This document shows, in pieces, positions 22,501-29,840 of a stretch of 64,000 bases of DNA (position 1 is its first letter; each line of letters begins with the position of its first letter). Position numbers and translations under genes: made by a program. The notes under the pieces are model-generated. The model saw only the letters and a list, made by a program, of their open reading frames with translations. It did not search any database and had not been told where the DNA came from. Source of the stretch: Bedellia somnulentella (taxonomy: Eukaryota; Arthropoda; Insecta; Lepidoptera; Bedelliidae); the NCBI GenBank assembly GCA_963576735.1, contig OY755173.1:15408873-15472872 (forward strand). Reading direction: 5' to 3'.

Positions 22501-23877
22501 ATAGATCCCTAGAAGGGGTAGCCAGAGCTAAGGAATTAAAAATTCCTCAGACACTTTTGGAAATTTTAGTGGGGAAAAGATGGTAAAATATAAATTTAAC
22601 ACAATTACATAATCTACATTTGATTTACATTTACAGAAATGGTTTGATCCGCATTTTTTCTAGACAAATTCGCTTACCGCATAAAATGTTTCGATAAGAC
22701 ACTTGTTATTTTGCACAAGACACATATAAATGAGCACTAATTTAATCATTTATCGACCAGAAAAGGGATTTTAATTTATAATGAAAAAAAAGGTTTAATT
22801 CAAGAAAATCAGACACTGACAGTGGCCAATATTAATGATTTTTTGATCGTGCTTCTGCCTTATCTGTCCTCAACGAGGGGGCCTGAATAGGTAGATTAGC
22901 CCATAGTCCAGCACGCTGGCCAAGTGCTGGTTGACAGACTAACGACTACCACTTTGATTAGAAGTCACGACGCATGGAATCATCTTAAGCTTTTGGATAA
23001 TCAGGTGATTCAAGCCTGCTATACCCCACCAAACTGGGTTAATACTTAAGAAATAAATATGAGTTAAAAGTGGCTAAGGGATTTCTTATTCTGAAGCTCT
23101 GGTTTTAGGTATTTATAGCTGTAAGTATATGTATGTATTACAACGTTTGTCACCCTCCGTACCCTCAGGGGTAATGTAGGGTTTTTCCTCCCCACTGTAC
23201 CAACATAGTGCCAAAAAGTATTGTAAAATGGATCACCAACTATTATTTAGTACAGTTAACGTCCTATTCTGAAACCAACTGGATGGATATACGCACAAAA
23301 ATGTATAAGAGTTGGTCAAGCACTTTCATTGGCTTTTGTGAGTTAGAAACTCTTCAGCCACATTTGGAAGTTGATAGGGGACAAGATGGTTGAAATAAGG
23401 TATCGTTGGTGATGGGTCTCCAACCGCATCGCTCAAAAACCACTTAAAAAGCCCTATAACACTAGCCGCCTCCTTAGACACCATATACATTAGTTTTTAT
23501 CAGTAGGGCAAGCACGAGCGCTATTTTATCGACACGATAACGGTTAGAACGAGATGGCAGTATACGATACTAAGTAAGTGCGTAAGAGATGGCTGCTTTA
23601 TCCCGCGCGATAACTAGTTTAAACACCGCTCGTACTAGCCGGGCTGGGTAGGTAGTGGCTATGGATTAATTTTTCATATCTTATCTCTCAAACTTATATT
23701 GGATTCATCAATATATTCATCCCAACTGCTTTAATTCATCAATTGTAACTAATTTATTGTTTCTAGGAAACTTTGGAAGATTCTTCAAAACTGCTCCACA
23801 ACAGCGAACTATGGCTAAGTATGAAGTTAGGGAAGATAGACAACGAATTAAAACATTGTATAGACCAAATGTATTAA
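10434..23877 (+). CDS. MORN3: MORN3, MORN repeat-containing protein 3 (five exons joined)
   Basis: Joining 10434-10578, 11744-11807, 20980-21227, 21687-21874 and 23767-23877 gives 756 nt, a 251-residue protein. Every junction has GT and AG and keeps frame (phases 1, 2, 1, 0). The protein is a run of MORN motifs: YTGDWVKDKKQGKG, YEGDWYLGYRHGFGT, YRGEWVRGKPEGIG, YFGYWKKGYRHGYGK, YVGYWSMNYKQGLG, YEGNWKEDKKDGLGR and a final HTGQLQEGCW. Length and repeat order, including NGNRYEGNW and the GRFYHLHTGQLQEG block, agree with animal MORN3 (about 240 residues), a cytosolic protein linked in vertebrates to testis and cilia. Intron 2 is 9.2 kb because of transposon insertions. The short final exon is less conserved and its acceptor rests on frame and TTCTAG alone. 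Confidence 0.85.
10719..11085 (+). repeat. tRNA-derived SINE (family B)
   Basis: Head GATAGCCTAGTGGGTAGAAC matches a Pol III A box and TGTTCAAATCCTGGG a B box. The body then follows the family (CCCCCTATCACGTGAG, AAACGTGGGTACTC, CCTTCGGGGATATTCGGC) to a TTATGC-repeat tail. Lies in MORN3 intron 1, same strand as the gene. Confidence 0.85.
11290..11500 (+). repeat. LINE 3' end relic ending in a TGA microsatellite
   Basis: One frame gives VGRPPTRWTDDLVKFVGNRW, a C-terminal block common to insect LINE ORF2 proteins, then LGEAYVQ with several stops, ending in (TGATGA)n at about 11480. Decayed and non-functional. A second relic of the same type is at 32925-33070. Confidence 0.65.
11500..11743 (+). 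other. Rest of MORN3 intron 1
   Basis: AT-rich intron sequence leading to the exon 2 acceptor. No gene or repeat was assigned. Confidence 0.5.
11744..11807 (+). CDS. MORN3: MORN3 exon 2
   Basis: 64 bp exon between acceptor TTGTTGTAG and donor GTAGGT. Encodes GKGFFKTISGQLYEGDWYLG and the start of YRHGFGT, completed in exon 3. Confidence 0.85.
12003..12317 (+). repeat. BEL/Pao 5' LTR
   Basis: Begins TGTTAAAGCC, ends TTTCTACA, contains AATAAA near its end, and matches the 3' LTR except for one base. Left flank AACTG is the target duplication. Confidence 0.95.
12323..12337 (+). promoter_or_regulatory. BEL/Pao primer binding site
   Basis: TGGCGCCCGAACAG starts five bases after the LTR end. TGG at the start is the usual complement of a tRNA CCA end. 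The tRNA was not identified. Confidence 0.7.
12338..13630 (+). other. BEL/Pao untranslated leader
   Basis: About 1.3 kb between primer site and gag start with only short open frames. Unusually long for the superfamily. It may hold packaging signals, but nothing specific is visible. Confidence 0.5.
13631..15841 (+). CDS. BEL/Pao gag-protease protein, intact frame
   Basis: 736 residues from ATG 13631. Residues 1-130 are basic and helical. Around 155-330 lies the Pao-type gag domain (LPEITIPKFDGSYFKWLEFR, YLQGEAARVI, ILRERYNN). Between about 415 and 480 are cysteine/histidine clusters, including CTNCLRSDHMVAKC (CX2CX4HX4C). An aspartic protease follows with active-site block CLLDSGSDYSFLS near residue 537 and MIGGDLFWDLLG later. 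A full element would continue into RT, but here the frame stops after PKPIGY. It could supply particles and protease but not reverse transcription. Confidence 0.9.
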   Translation: MTDSELSVKTNTAHASRSSSPAKMASDEYTVLKYKRSSIKGQITHFKKYLLNLLEYCESHPLTSRDEQMLSLKLDKFLELNSQFEHLQSQMEALNFSNLDYELDERELISNEFCSCIVKARNLLGVNKPADQFQDATEGSKASHPCHCNGQGTMGFRLPEITIPKFDGSYFKWLEFRDTFESLIHNNNHIKPIHKFHYLCSYLQGEAARVIANLEVSDFNYVEAWNILRERYNNTKQLVNNHLSALFNLKVMQSESDKSLRFLSDHITKNVRALQTLGQPVQHWDSILIYLASSKFDQNTNIKWEEYKGNLHSELPTFNDLKEFLKIRADILETLPQSKVRANTSQGSNNSHNNNNSHDLKHYHSNNHIKQTINPPQAFIVSTSGNVSGEASNPQLPSRLPNAPLALTVTTNTNFKCPLCKGKHLLFRCLRFRKLTLADRRSRVTGLKVCTNCLRSDHMVAKCPYGDCRKCGGRHHTLLHSSPLLQNDVAPSSHPVTSMPQSLSLSPPVSPSGIIRSTAMIDIINPQNGKVETVRCLLDSGSDYSFLSADLRNRLKLASTPSIHNSVAGVGNTFLNLRPHQCSALIRARTGTYSHLHTFLVLPSIAKRHSNEAIDVSNITLPSAITLADPQFNQPLKVDIMIGGDLFWDLLGSERLTLGPGLPMLHNSQLGWIIAGKISHSLPQNSQTCNFVSSSSFTKLTRTHRLKTRRFCPLSPLKAADYRLGDTYTLPKPIGY
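15842..16102 (+). other. Spacer between gag-protease and the Helitron
   Basis: AT-rich, with stops in all frames read. It replaces the place where RT would start. Origin unknown. Confidence 0.5.
16224..16472 (+). repeat. Family A repeat inside the Helitron
   Basis: Head GTAGTGTCAGCTTAGAATAG, tail GAGTATATGTATGTATG at the high-coordinate end, so it points to +. Flanked by TTATATTTTTTT on both sides (16212-16223 and 16473-16484), a likely 12 bp target duplication. Confidence 0.85.
16537..16760 (+). repeat. Second family A repeat inside the Helitron
   Basis: Slightly 5'-truncated copy ending in GAGTATATGTATGT, flanked by ATGAGTAATTACAT (16523-16536) and ATGAGTAATTATAT (16761-16774), a 14 bp duplication with one mismatch. 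This supports movement by target-primed retrotransposition. Confidence 0.88.
16790..17550 (-). pseudogene. Helitron helicase (PIF1-type), C-terminal fragment split by a SINE
   Basis: On the minus strand the fragment reads KELKQNLIVATIITGPAAG, then HIPRIPMIPTDLPIPFKRLQ, is interrupted by the SINE at 17005-17370, and resumes FALAINKSQGQTFKLVGIDL, NCFTHGQLYVGLSRVG, ending at the stop at 16790-16792. AINKSQGQT and HGQLYV-SRVG are the last conserved motifs of Helitron helicases. The Rep nuclease and the first helicase motifs are absent. Confidence 0.9.
17005..17370 (-). repeat. tRNA-derived SINE (family B) inserted in the Helitron helicase
   Basis: 366 bp, head on - with the B-box region (rc of GATTGGAACTCACG) and A box (rc of CCACTGGACTATCATG), tail AACATAACATAACATAAACG at the low end. 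Exact 14 bp target duplication TTTAACCGGAAATT at 16991-17004 and 17371-17384. Removing one copy plus the SINE restores the helicase frame. Confidence 0.95.
18210..18962 (+). pseudogene. BEL/Pao integrase core end and C-terminal domain
   Basis: From about 18248 the frame reads GKPTEIFCDNERNFVAAA (second catalytic Asp region of integrase), VYAPNFNGSAEAGIKLAKFH, then the glutamate-bearing EAILNSRPIAPL, GHFLLGRSLTALP and the Pao C-terminal part (FWRRWHREYL, GDLVLISEDNSPPLLWRRGR). Stop at 18962. The zinc-binding N-terminus and first Asp are missing, so strand transfer is not expected. The residues before GKPTEIF are not family-like and mark the deletion junction. Confidence 0.88.
18990..19304 (+). 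repeat. BEL/Pao 3' LTR
   Basis: 315 bp, one mismatch to the 5' LTR. Preceded by GGCCCCCCAGTA where the second-strand primer normally lies; this is pyrimidine-rich on +, which is odd for a polypurine tract. Right flank AACTG completes the target duplication. Confidence 0.95.
19371..19533. repeat. Perfect 39 bp inverted repeats enclosing a tRNA-like sequence
   Basis: Left arm 19371-19409 (CTCATAAATAAAAGATG...) and right arm 19495-19533 are exact reverse complements over 39 bases, with an 85 bp centre that is nearly all tRNA-like. A 14 bp direct repeat AGCTATTCATACTA occurs at 19314-19327 and 19532-19545, so the insertion may extend from 19328 to 19531. No transposase. Could be a novel MITE-like unit or a retroposed tRNA with snapped-back flank. 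Confidence 0.85.
19411..19483 (-). tRNA. tRNA-like gene or pseudogene with atypical anticodon arm
   Basis: Minus strand: acceptor GACACTG pairs with CAGTGTC (7 of 7), D stem GCTC/GAGC (4 of 4), T stem GCGGG/CCCGC (5 of 5) with loop TTCGAAC, A box TAGCTCAGTTGG and B box GGTTCGAACCC all perfect. The anticodon arm is 18 nt (ACGGG, loop GGCGTATA, CCCGA), one base longer than usual with an A-A mismatch at the top, so I do not assign an amino acid. No CCA encoded, as normal for animals. It may be a functional Pol III promoter even if not a working tRNA. Confidence 0.7.
19546..19939. other. Intron 2 remainder with a degraded SINE B piece
   Basis: Mostly AT-rich. 19680-19760 (TTTAGTCATGTGGGTTTTGC, TTTTCCCTCACCATTAACAA) is a decayed minus-strand fragment of the family B SINE. 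Nothing else was recognised. Confidence 0.55.
19940..20411 (-). pseudogene. RTE-like LINE, C-terminal ORF2 fragment and 3' tail
   Basis: The minus frame (from 20402) encodes KKHESRVNAVEMRSLRKVCN, MLRWFGHIERMDDRKLVKGI and SRGRPRKTHLDQI, a C-terminal block of insect RTE-type LINE proteins, then ends at the typical tail GGCGTGAGTATATGTATG(TATG)n at 19940-19970. The frame is open for 143 codons, but RT and endonuclease are missing (5' truncation). This is the probable source family for the repeat A tail. Confidence 0.8.
20599..20786 (-). repeat. Family A repeat, 5'-truncated
   Basis: CATACATACATATACTCACG, then AAGGGGTAGCCAGAGCC, GGTGATGGGTCTCCAACCGC and AAAGCCCCAATACCC; the head is missing. Lies 190 bp before MORN3 exon 3. 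Confidence 0.8.
20980..21227 (+). CDS. MORN3: MORN3 exon 3
   Basis: Acceptor TTTTCTAG, donor GTTAGT. Holds three complete MORN motifs. Without splicing the frame would stop two codons later, so the donor choice is well supported by the in-frame join to exon 4. Confidence 0.87.
21228..21686 (+). other. MORN3 intron 3
   Basis: AT-rich intron with no recognised repeat or gene. Confidence 0.7.
21687..21874 (+). CDS. MORN3: MORN3 exon 4
   Basis: Acceptor CTGCTGTAG, donor GTAAGC. Encodes NGNRYEGNWKEDKKDGLG, then the conserved HTGQLQEGCW block. Confidence 0.87.
22318..22590 (-). repeat. Fused fragments of SINE B and repeat A
   Basis: 22318-22480 is a minus-strand SINE B 3' half (TACCCGAAGGGTTTGGCAG, GTACCCACGTTTTGCATGG, AGGGGGCAGGC). 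It is joined directly to a minus-strand family A 3' part (ACATATACTCACGGC to GTGGGGAAAAGATGG, about 22480-22590). Repeat A appears to have inserted in the SINE. Confidence 0.75.
22850..23045. repeat. Dispersed-repeat fragment
   Basis: TAGCCCATAGTCCAGCACGC and GGTTGACAGACTAAC resemble sequence common in moth LINE/SINE 3' regions. Class uncertain. Confidence 0.35.
23325..23482 (-). repeat. Family A repeat, tail-less fragment
   Basis: GGAAGTTGATAGGGGACAAG, GGTGATGGGTCTCCAACCGC and AAAAAGCCCTATAAC follow the family order, with the ATGTATG tail lost. Confidence 0.7.
23505..23650. repeat. Possible MITE
   Basis: Imperfect inverted ends: AAGCACGAGCGCTATTTTATCG on the left, and on the right CGCGATAACTAGTTTAAACACC then GCTCGTACTAGCC. 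Boundaries uncertain. Confidence 0.4.
23767..23877 (+). CDS. MORN3: MORN3 exon 5 (terminal)
   Basis: Acceptor TTGTTTCTAG; 36 codons (ETLEDSSKLLHN to CIDQMY) and a TAA. A polyadenylation signal AATAAA follows at 23918-23923. Confidence 0.75.
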   Translation, partial: ETLEDSSKLLHNSELWLSMKLGKIDNELKHCIDQMY

Positions 23878-25410
23878 TTTATTTAATATATTGTTTTTTT
23901 TTTACATTTTCTTAAACAATAAATCACATTTTGATAACGTTGCCGTCTGTTATTTATTTATAAAATGTATAAGTACTTATTCATAATTATATCACTGAAT
24001 CATAGTTAATTTTCAATGCTCATCATTACCACATCATACTAATCTTATAATTTATCGTTCAAGTACATTTTTAAAAATTAAATAGAAACAATCCAACGCA
24101 GCCTTCCAAAATTCGTGAAAGGTATTATCAAATCGCAATCACATTGCGCTACTGAAAAAACCCTTAATAACGGACCTTTTGAAGTAAAAAAAACATAATT
24201 TCTTATACTGTAATCTTTAATCAAGAAGCTTTGTATATGAGCATTCTTTAATGCACACACACATACAACATAACGTGTTGGTATACAATTAACAACAAGA
24301 ATAGTGCGCATCGCATCGTGAAATAGAATTATTAAACAAACTTATAGTTGACTACAAAATATCCGCAATCAGGGGGCCAGCTCTTACTAGAATAAATATT
24401 GTAAAACAAAAAATGGTTTTCTTAACTAACTGTTCGACAGTTTATTTAATTTATAACATAATATAATTAAAATTATACCCTTCTTACAGTAAGTGTGTAA
24501 CCGAACATTCGGAGTACACTCCATCTTTGGAATCTGGATATATAATTAATCCCTAGAATATGTGATGTTGTGACTTTTGTGGAAACAAACTTATATATTA
24601 TTACTTGAAATTAGATAAATATATATGAAATTAGATAATAATATAGGTTTCATACAAGTATTCGTATAGGATTTAACACTTACAATTCAGTCTTTTCAAT
24701 TTTGAAGCAAAATCAAATTCGTAAATTGCGCTATCATGTACCATTACAAAAGAGATTCTAATGTCATGAGGCTAAAATAAAGAAATAATGCTCTAACAAA
24801 GTCATATTAATAAAATAAAGCTAAAGATAAGTAGCAACTTCATTGTGTTATTTACAGAACGTGAGCAGCAGATAAGTACATTCTTACAAGCTAAGTACAA
24901 AGACCTGAGTCATAGATTTATTTACACTGGTTACAGTGGCTCACAAATTATAAAATTACAATAAATATCTTTAACGATATAGCTAAGCAAAATTGCAATA
25001 CAGTAAAACTTACTCACAGTATTTTTTGTCTAACTTAAAATGTAATATTAGGTAGTTAGATTTCATTTACGAAAACTTTTTCATTAAGTGTTTATTGGAA
25101 AAAGTATTTAGAAATGAGATGGCAAAAAGTCTACACATCGTAAATCGATTGAAAACCGAATAACTTTGTTTTCTTAGCAAATGTGCGTGGATGTTGCGAC
25201 AAACTTGCGAGTTAAAACTTACTTATAACAGTTTTGTATTGCACATATCGTACAAGCAAATATAGCATTGCTATCCAGATTAAGATAAAAGATAAGATCT
25301 CAATTCTGAATCTGTATCTTTCCACCATCAAAGATAATATGTATAGCACGATTTCTCAATAATAACACGTTTTCATTCATTCCAAAAACCCAACAGTTTA
25401 AATAATAACA
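23878..25410. other. Convergent 3' regions of MORN3 (+) and Orai (-)
   Basis: AT-rich sequence between the two stops; presumably both 3' UTRs. TTTATT motifs (AATAAA on -) occur, for example near 24917, but I cannot choose the Orai poly(A) site. No other gene seen. Confidence 0.55.
23918..23923 (+). terminator. MORN3 polyadenylation signal
   Basis: AATAAA 41 bases after the MORN3 stop, within a T-rich stretch. Confidence 0.6.
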
Positions 25411-25941
25411 TTACACAATTCTGCTTTGATCTAATAATGTCAGATGATTCATCCTACTATCGTGGACATCCATTTCTATCTGCTCTTTCAGCATTTCAAG
25501 CTCCTTGATACCTGTAACTGTCACCTCATACTTATGCGTCGCCAGCGACATATAAAAGTGTACAGCAAACGCGAGAAACACAATCATAACTGGTATGAGG
25601 ACTACGCAGGCCGACCACGCGGCAGTTTCGCTTAGATCGTAAAATTTGACCCAACAAAGTATAGCTATTTCTACTAGGAACAATATAAGACCTAGGAGCG
25701 TGGAAAAGGCCCACGCTATTTCTATGTACCAATGAAGTCTTTCGTGTGGTGATTCGTGGACAAGTGCTATGCTGTGCAGGTTGCCTACAGCTTCTATGTT
25801 CGGCAGTATGCAGGTGCTAATCATGAGCGCTAACATGTGGACTGCTACCAGAAGGGTTGTACATACTGTGAAGGCTACAAGCATTGCTGGAGGAACTTTG
25901 GTCTGGTCAGGTGGATTGAGCTGAACTTCTACCATTGCGAC
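25411..25941 (-). CDS. Orai: Orai exon 3 (terminal)
   Basis: Acceptor AATTCCAG; starts [12 protein letters not shown] and runs through TM2-TM4 to the stop at 25411-25413. Confidence 0.95.
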   Translation of the reverse strand, partial: VAMVEVQLNPPDQTKVPPAMLVAFTVCTTLLVAVHMLALMISTCILPNIEAVGNLHSIALVHESPHERLHWYIEIAWAFSTLLGLILFLVEIAILCWVKFYDLSETAAWSACVVLIPVMIVFLAFAVHFYMSLATHKYEVTVTGIKELEMLKEQIEMDVHDSRMNHLTLLDQSRIV

Positions 25942-28900
25942 CTGGAATTGATAAAGGCTCGTTGTTATGATATGACACTTTATCGGTTACGCAGAGGGCT
26001 GAAGGTCTACTCATCACATCGAGAACGTTAAAAGGCATGCGTATCTCTTCTAAGCGCTATTAAAATTTATTTCTGTCTTGCTCACAAGAAACGAATATTC
26101 GTATATTGATGTTTTTGATCAGTGTGACATGGTGATATTCGACGAATCCAACGAAACCTCCATAATTGTCGTTGGTTTCATCGACTAGAATGTGCCAATA
26201 TGAATTATGTTTTATACATTTAAAAATGTCAAAATCCGAATATTTGTTTCGTGCGAGCGATGCAGAAATAAATGTTAATATGGGTAGAAGAGATAGGTAT
26301 GCAAATTATCGTTCTCGATGTGAAAAGTAGACCTTCTGTACACGAGGGTTTCTAAAACATAATATTGTTAGCAAGCTTTTGTTATTATTTTATAGGAATC
26401 TCATTCTACAAATTAGCTATATAATATAAGCAATATATAGTATAAGCACAAATATCTTTTAAGACTCTAAAACGTTAGTATTGGTAAGTTGCAGTTTATA
26501 TGGGATCTGTGTGCAGGAGTTCTGCATCGAGTGTCGAATCAATTACAATCAGAATTAACTCGAAGATAGACTGCAATGTTGCATCAATCTATACCTCAAT
26601 GAATCTTTTTTTATATAATTAATATGTTTTATAACAACTAAATAAGAATATGCAAATTAAAAAATAATTAAATATCTTTCGAACATGATGGAAAGTTTGT
26701 TTGCTTCATATTGCTATGATGAAATGATAACATGTTATACATACATACATATACTCCCGCCATTACTTTCCATTGGGGTAAGAAGTGACTATCGACCACC
26801 ACTTTGTACGATATCGGCAAACCTCTCTCTCATCAATCAATCAATCTTTCATACATGCTCTTTTATTATTAATATTTCGGACTCCTGCCTTTTTCGACAC
26901 ACTCTATTTAGTCCAATTTTGTTCTCCTTAGTCCTCTGCTAACATTACGTTCCACATAACATTCTGTCATCAAGTAAATTAACGATTGGCTTACGCGATT
27001 AAAACTTATTAATGAAGTAATAAGTAATGTATCGTGACTACTTCTCACGATAACAATACGGCAATGTACACGCACCGAAGAGTAGATGAAGGTTGACAAA
27101 GACATCTTATATGTAAATGAAATACATTGTGAACACAAAATAATGCAATTGTTTAACGAAGCGATAAACTATCACTCCGTAACTTATAGCTTTGCACGGG
27201 TAGCATACTATTATAATTACTTATTTTACGGGATGCTAAGCCTATAAAATACGTTGCTTTCTATTGATTAATGAATCGTCAAAATTTATTGAGAAGATCT
27301 TGTCATTAGAGCCTCTATTAAATACAAAGAAATAAACTTTAATAAATGCGGACAATGTAATTAATTTAACTAATACTAACTTATATATTTGTTTATATTA
27401 TCATCTTCAATTCAATCATGGGACGGTTTTCAAATGATCAATACCTTACACTCACGCAATTAATTCCTATTCGGATAGGCAGAAATTCGCCACTTTATAT
27501 GATCCTAGCAATCCTCTCTTGCTTTCGTCTCATTTTACACATTTCACTAGAAACACTGCTTTTTTGAAATTCAAGGCATCTTAAGGGCCTCCCAGGAAAA
27601 ATAGGTTGATATTAACTGGTTTGAAACTCTTTATAGTCTCGTTTCGATGATATTGATATGATATAAATAAAAGATATGTAGGTGATTAGTTCATGGTCTT
27701 AAAATTAGCTGTTTAACATTTAACAATTTGTTGAAATATATGACAAAAAAATATATAGAATCGAATAGAATAACTCTTTAATGCACATCAAGCACAAATT
27801 TACAAAAGAAATTATAATACAGTTTGCAGTGAGGTACAATTAGTGGTCTTAATGCTAAAAGCGATCTCTTCCAGACAACCGTATATATATATTATATAGT
27901 ATACTGAAAATCTGTTTTGACATCCCTTTGGAAAAAACTTTGCAGAACTTCATTAATTCCATAATCCTATGACATAGCCGATATATATACTAAAAGGCAG
28001 AGTTGTTATAGTGCATCTTATACTTCAACAAGAAAATTCCTCACCATAGCAAATCCTGATAATAGTGCTGATGTTTTGCTTGAAGCTTTAAGCTTAGCTC
28101 GACTAAGCTGGAGCTTCCTCCATGACAGGTAGGCTGGAGTGTGGAAGCCATCGGAAGACTGGATTGGAGCCTCACCTGACATGACACACCTGTGCTGCAA
28201 GTTTTTTATTAATTAGGATCTAGGCAAATCTAAAATCTTTTGAAAAGCATGGTGCAATATATATAAGTGTTTGGTAAAGGAGGAAATCATTTAACTGCTC
28301 AAATTCTAATAAAACATGAATATGAAAACAATAAACACTCCAAGGACTTTTCATGTGTTTTGATAATTTAATATTGACTTGACTTTTTCTGTTTTAATCA
28401 AATTAAATAACTGGGTGGGCTGCCTAAGAAGTATATCTGGTATAGAATAAACAAAATGTATAAATTATTAACCTGGAGAGTTTTGGTTTAAATGAATACC
28501 TTTTAATATTGTTTATTATAGTTATTTGTATCTGCCACCCTACAGCTAACCTCCTAGGGTAGACACCCTAGGGCGCATCTGTAGACACACAGAAAAGAGT
28601 GTTCTAACAGTCATCCTAGCCCATAAACATAGGGTGTATATTAAGATATTATTTTTTGTGTAGACACCTTACAGATACAGCTTTAGGGTGGTAGATAGGC
28701 ATATCTCATTTATTTATTAATTACTGGTTCTATTATTGTGTGACCTTCAGTCCTTAAATATTCCTATTCCACAACCAGCATTACAGCCTATAATTACTTT
28801 TTATCTTAATTATCACCAATTTTTTGTAAAATGGACTAAACAATCAATAAAATAAAAATTGTCCATCTAACAAAAACATAGTTTACATTTCATTAATTAA

Positions 28901-29840
28901 TATATATTTGTTATATTGAGTATTACCGTGCCTTATAATTTACCAAAAACTATGTGCTCAGCATATTGTCTCATTTAAAAAAATATTTCGATGAATTGAT
29001 ACCCCCTCTTTTTTTTAAGTTAGTTAAAAATGTACAATGGGATGAATTGTTAATGGTTATGTATACAATATTTCGAATGACAGTAATTTAAACAAATAAT
29101 TATATGTGTTGTGCAAAACAATAAATCAATAAAAGTCTATTGATATCTATTTGAGAATGTTAGGATAGATAATCCATTGACCATGATTTAAATGGTAAGT
29201 ACTAAAACAAAGCAAATAAAAAAGCCAAGATAATTACAGCCATAAAATTCTATGTGCACACTGTTATAACAAGCCATTACAAGGAAACTCCTATATAACT
29301 TTGAGATAAGTTCATAAGTTGCTGCTAAATGTCTGGTTATGTGAATTCTTAACTACCCAAAGTTTAAACAAGCTTTTTTCAGGGACCCTAAAACTTATAA
29401 CAAATTATTAATAACTAATTAGTGCATAATAGATTCAATTTTGACTGTACCTATAAAGCTCACTTCCTTAGATACAAATAGATGTGTCCTCCGCCGTAGC
29501 ACACGTCAACATAAGATCAAATCTAGCAGTATTTATAAACCTGCCATTAAAACAAAATTTGGATGAATGCAAATTAATAAACAACAAGTGGTGTATAAAA
29601 AAAGTAACAAAAACAAGATAACACTATTAATTTTGTAACCGTGTGCTTTAGTTCAAACGAAATACGTGTTAACAAATTCTGAGTCTGTTTCAGTTCGTAG
29701 TGCACAGACGAGTTAAAATAAAGGTATTTATTTATTACCTTGCTCAGCTTAGGACACCAGCTATTCGAGTGAGCGTATCGACTGCTAGGGCTTATGCCGT
29801 GATAATTGTTTCCGATCGTACTGGCAGACCAAACCGACAT
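25411..29840 (-). CDS. Orai: Orai, calcium release-activated calcium channel subunit (three exons joined)
   Basis: Joining 29840-29739, 28194-28045 and 25941-25411 on - gives 783 nt, 260 residues. Orai forms the hexameric pore of store-operated calcium entry at the plasma membrane, opened by STIM. TM1 is [20 protein letters not shown]; the glutamate in VEVQL is the selectivity filter. TM2 ([20 protein letters not shown]) with LPNIEAV, TM3 ([20 protein letters not shown]) and TM4 ([20 protein letters not shown]) follow, then a C-terminal helix [16 protein letters not shown] typical of the STIM-binding region. The start MSVWSAS resembles the N-terminus of fly Orai. An internal ATG (MSGEAPIQ, 28182) could give a shorter form. 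All junctions are GT-AG in phase 0. Confidence 0.93.
26001..26337. mobile_element. MITE with about 90 bp imperfect inverted repeats, in Orai intron 2
   Basis: Left end GAAGGTCTACTCATCACATC, right end reads inward (complement) GAAGGTCTACTTTTCACATC. Similarity continues through CGAGAACG, TATCTCTTCTA and ATTTATTTCTG on both arms. No coding. Lies 60 bp from the exon 3 acceptor. Confidence 0.8.
26735..26975 (-). repeat. RTE-like LINE 3' tail
   Basis: CATACATACATATACTCCCG, TTCCATTGGGGTAAG, TTTGTACGAT and TCATACATGCTCTTTTATTA match the 19940-20411 fragment in order; decayed. Confidence 0.75.
27445..27600 (-). repeat. RTE-like LINE 3' tail, decayed
   Basis: ACACTCACGCAATTAATTCC, GATAGGCAGAAATTCGCCAC, TATGATCCTAGCAATCCTC follow the same family. 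Confidence 0.6.
28045..28194 (-). CDS. Orai: Orai exon 2
   Basis: Acceptor CTTGCAG, donor GTGAGG. Encodes [20 protein letters not shown] and the first half of TM1 up to GFAM. Confidence 0.92.
28529..28697. mobile_element. Small MITE in Orai intron 1
   Basis: Inverted ends TATCTGCCACCCTACAGCT and (complement of right end) TATCTACCACCCTAAAGCT, 169 bp. Starts and ends in TA, suggesting a mariner-like TA target, but the class is not certain. Confidence 0.65.
29739..29840 (-). CDS. Orai: Orai exon 1
   Basis: 34 codons, [10 protein letters not shown] to CPKLSK, donor GTAATA. Least conserved exon; chosen because of the MSVW start and phase match to exon 2. Confidence 0.75.

Larger units (their letters stand above)
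26338..28044 (-). other. Rest of Orai intron 2
   Basis: Apart from the two LINE tails, AT-rich sequence with no recognised gene. Confidence 0.6.
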
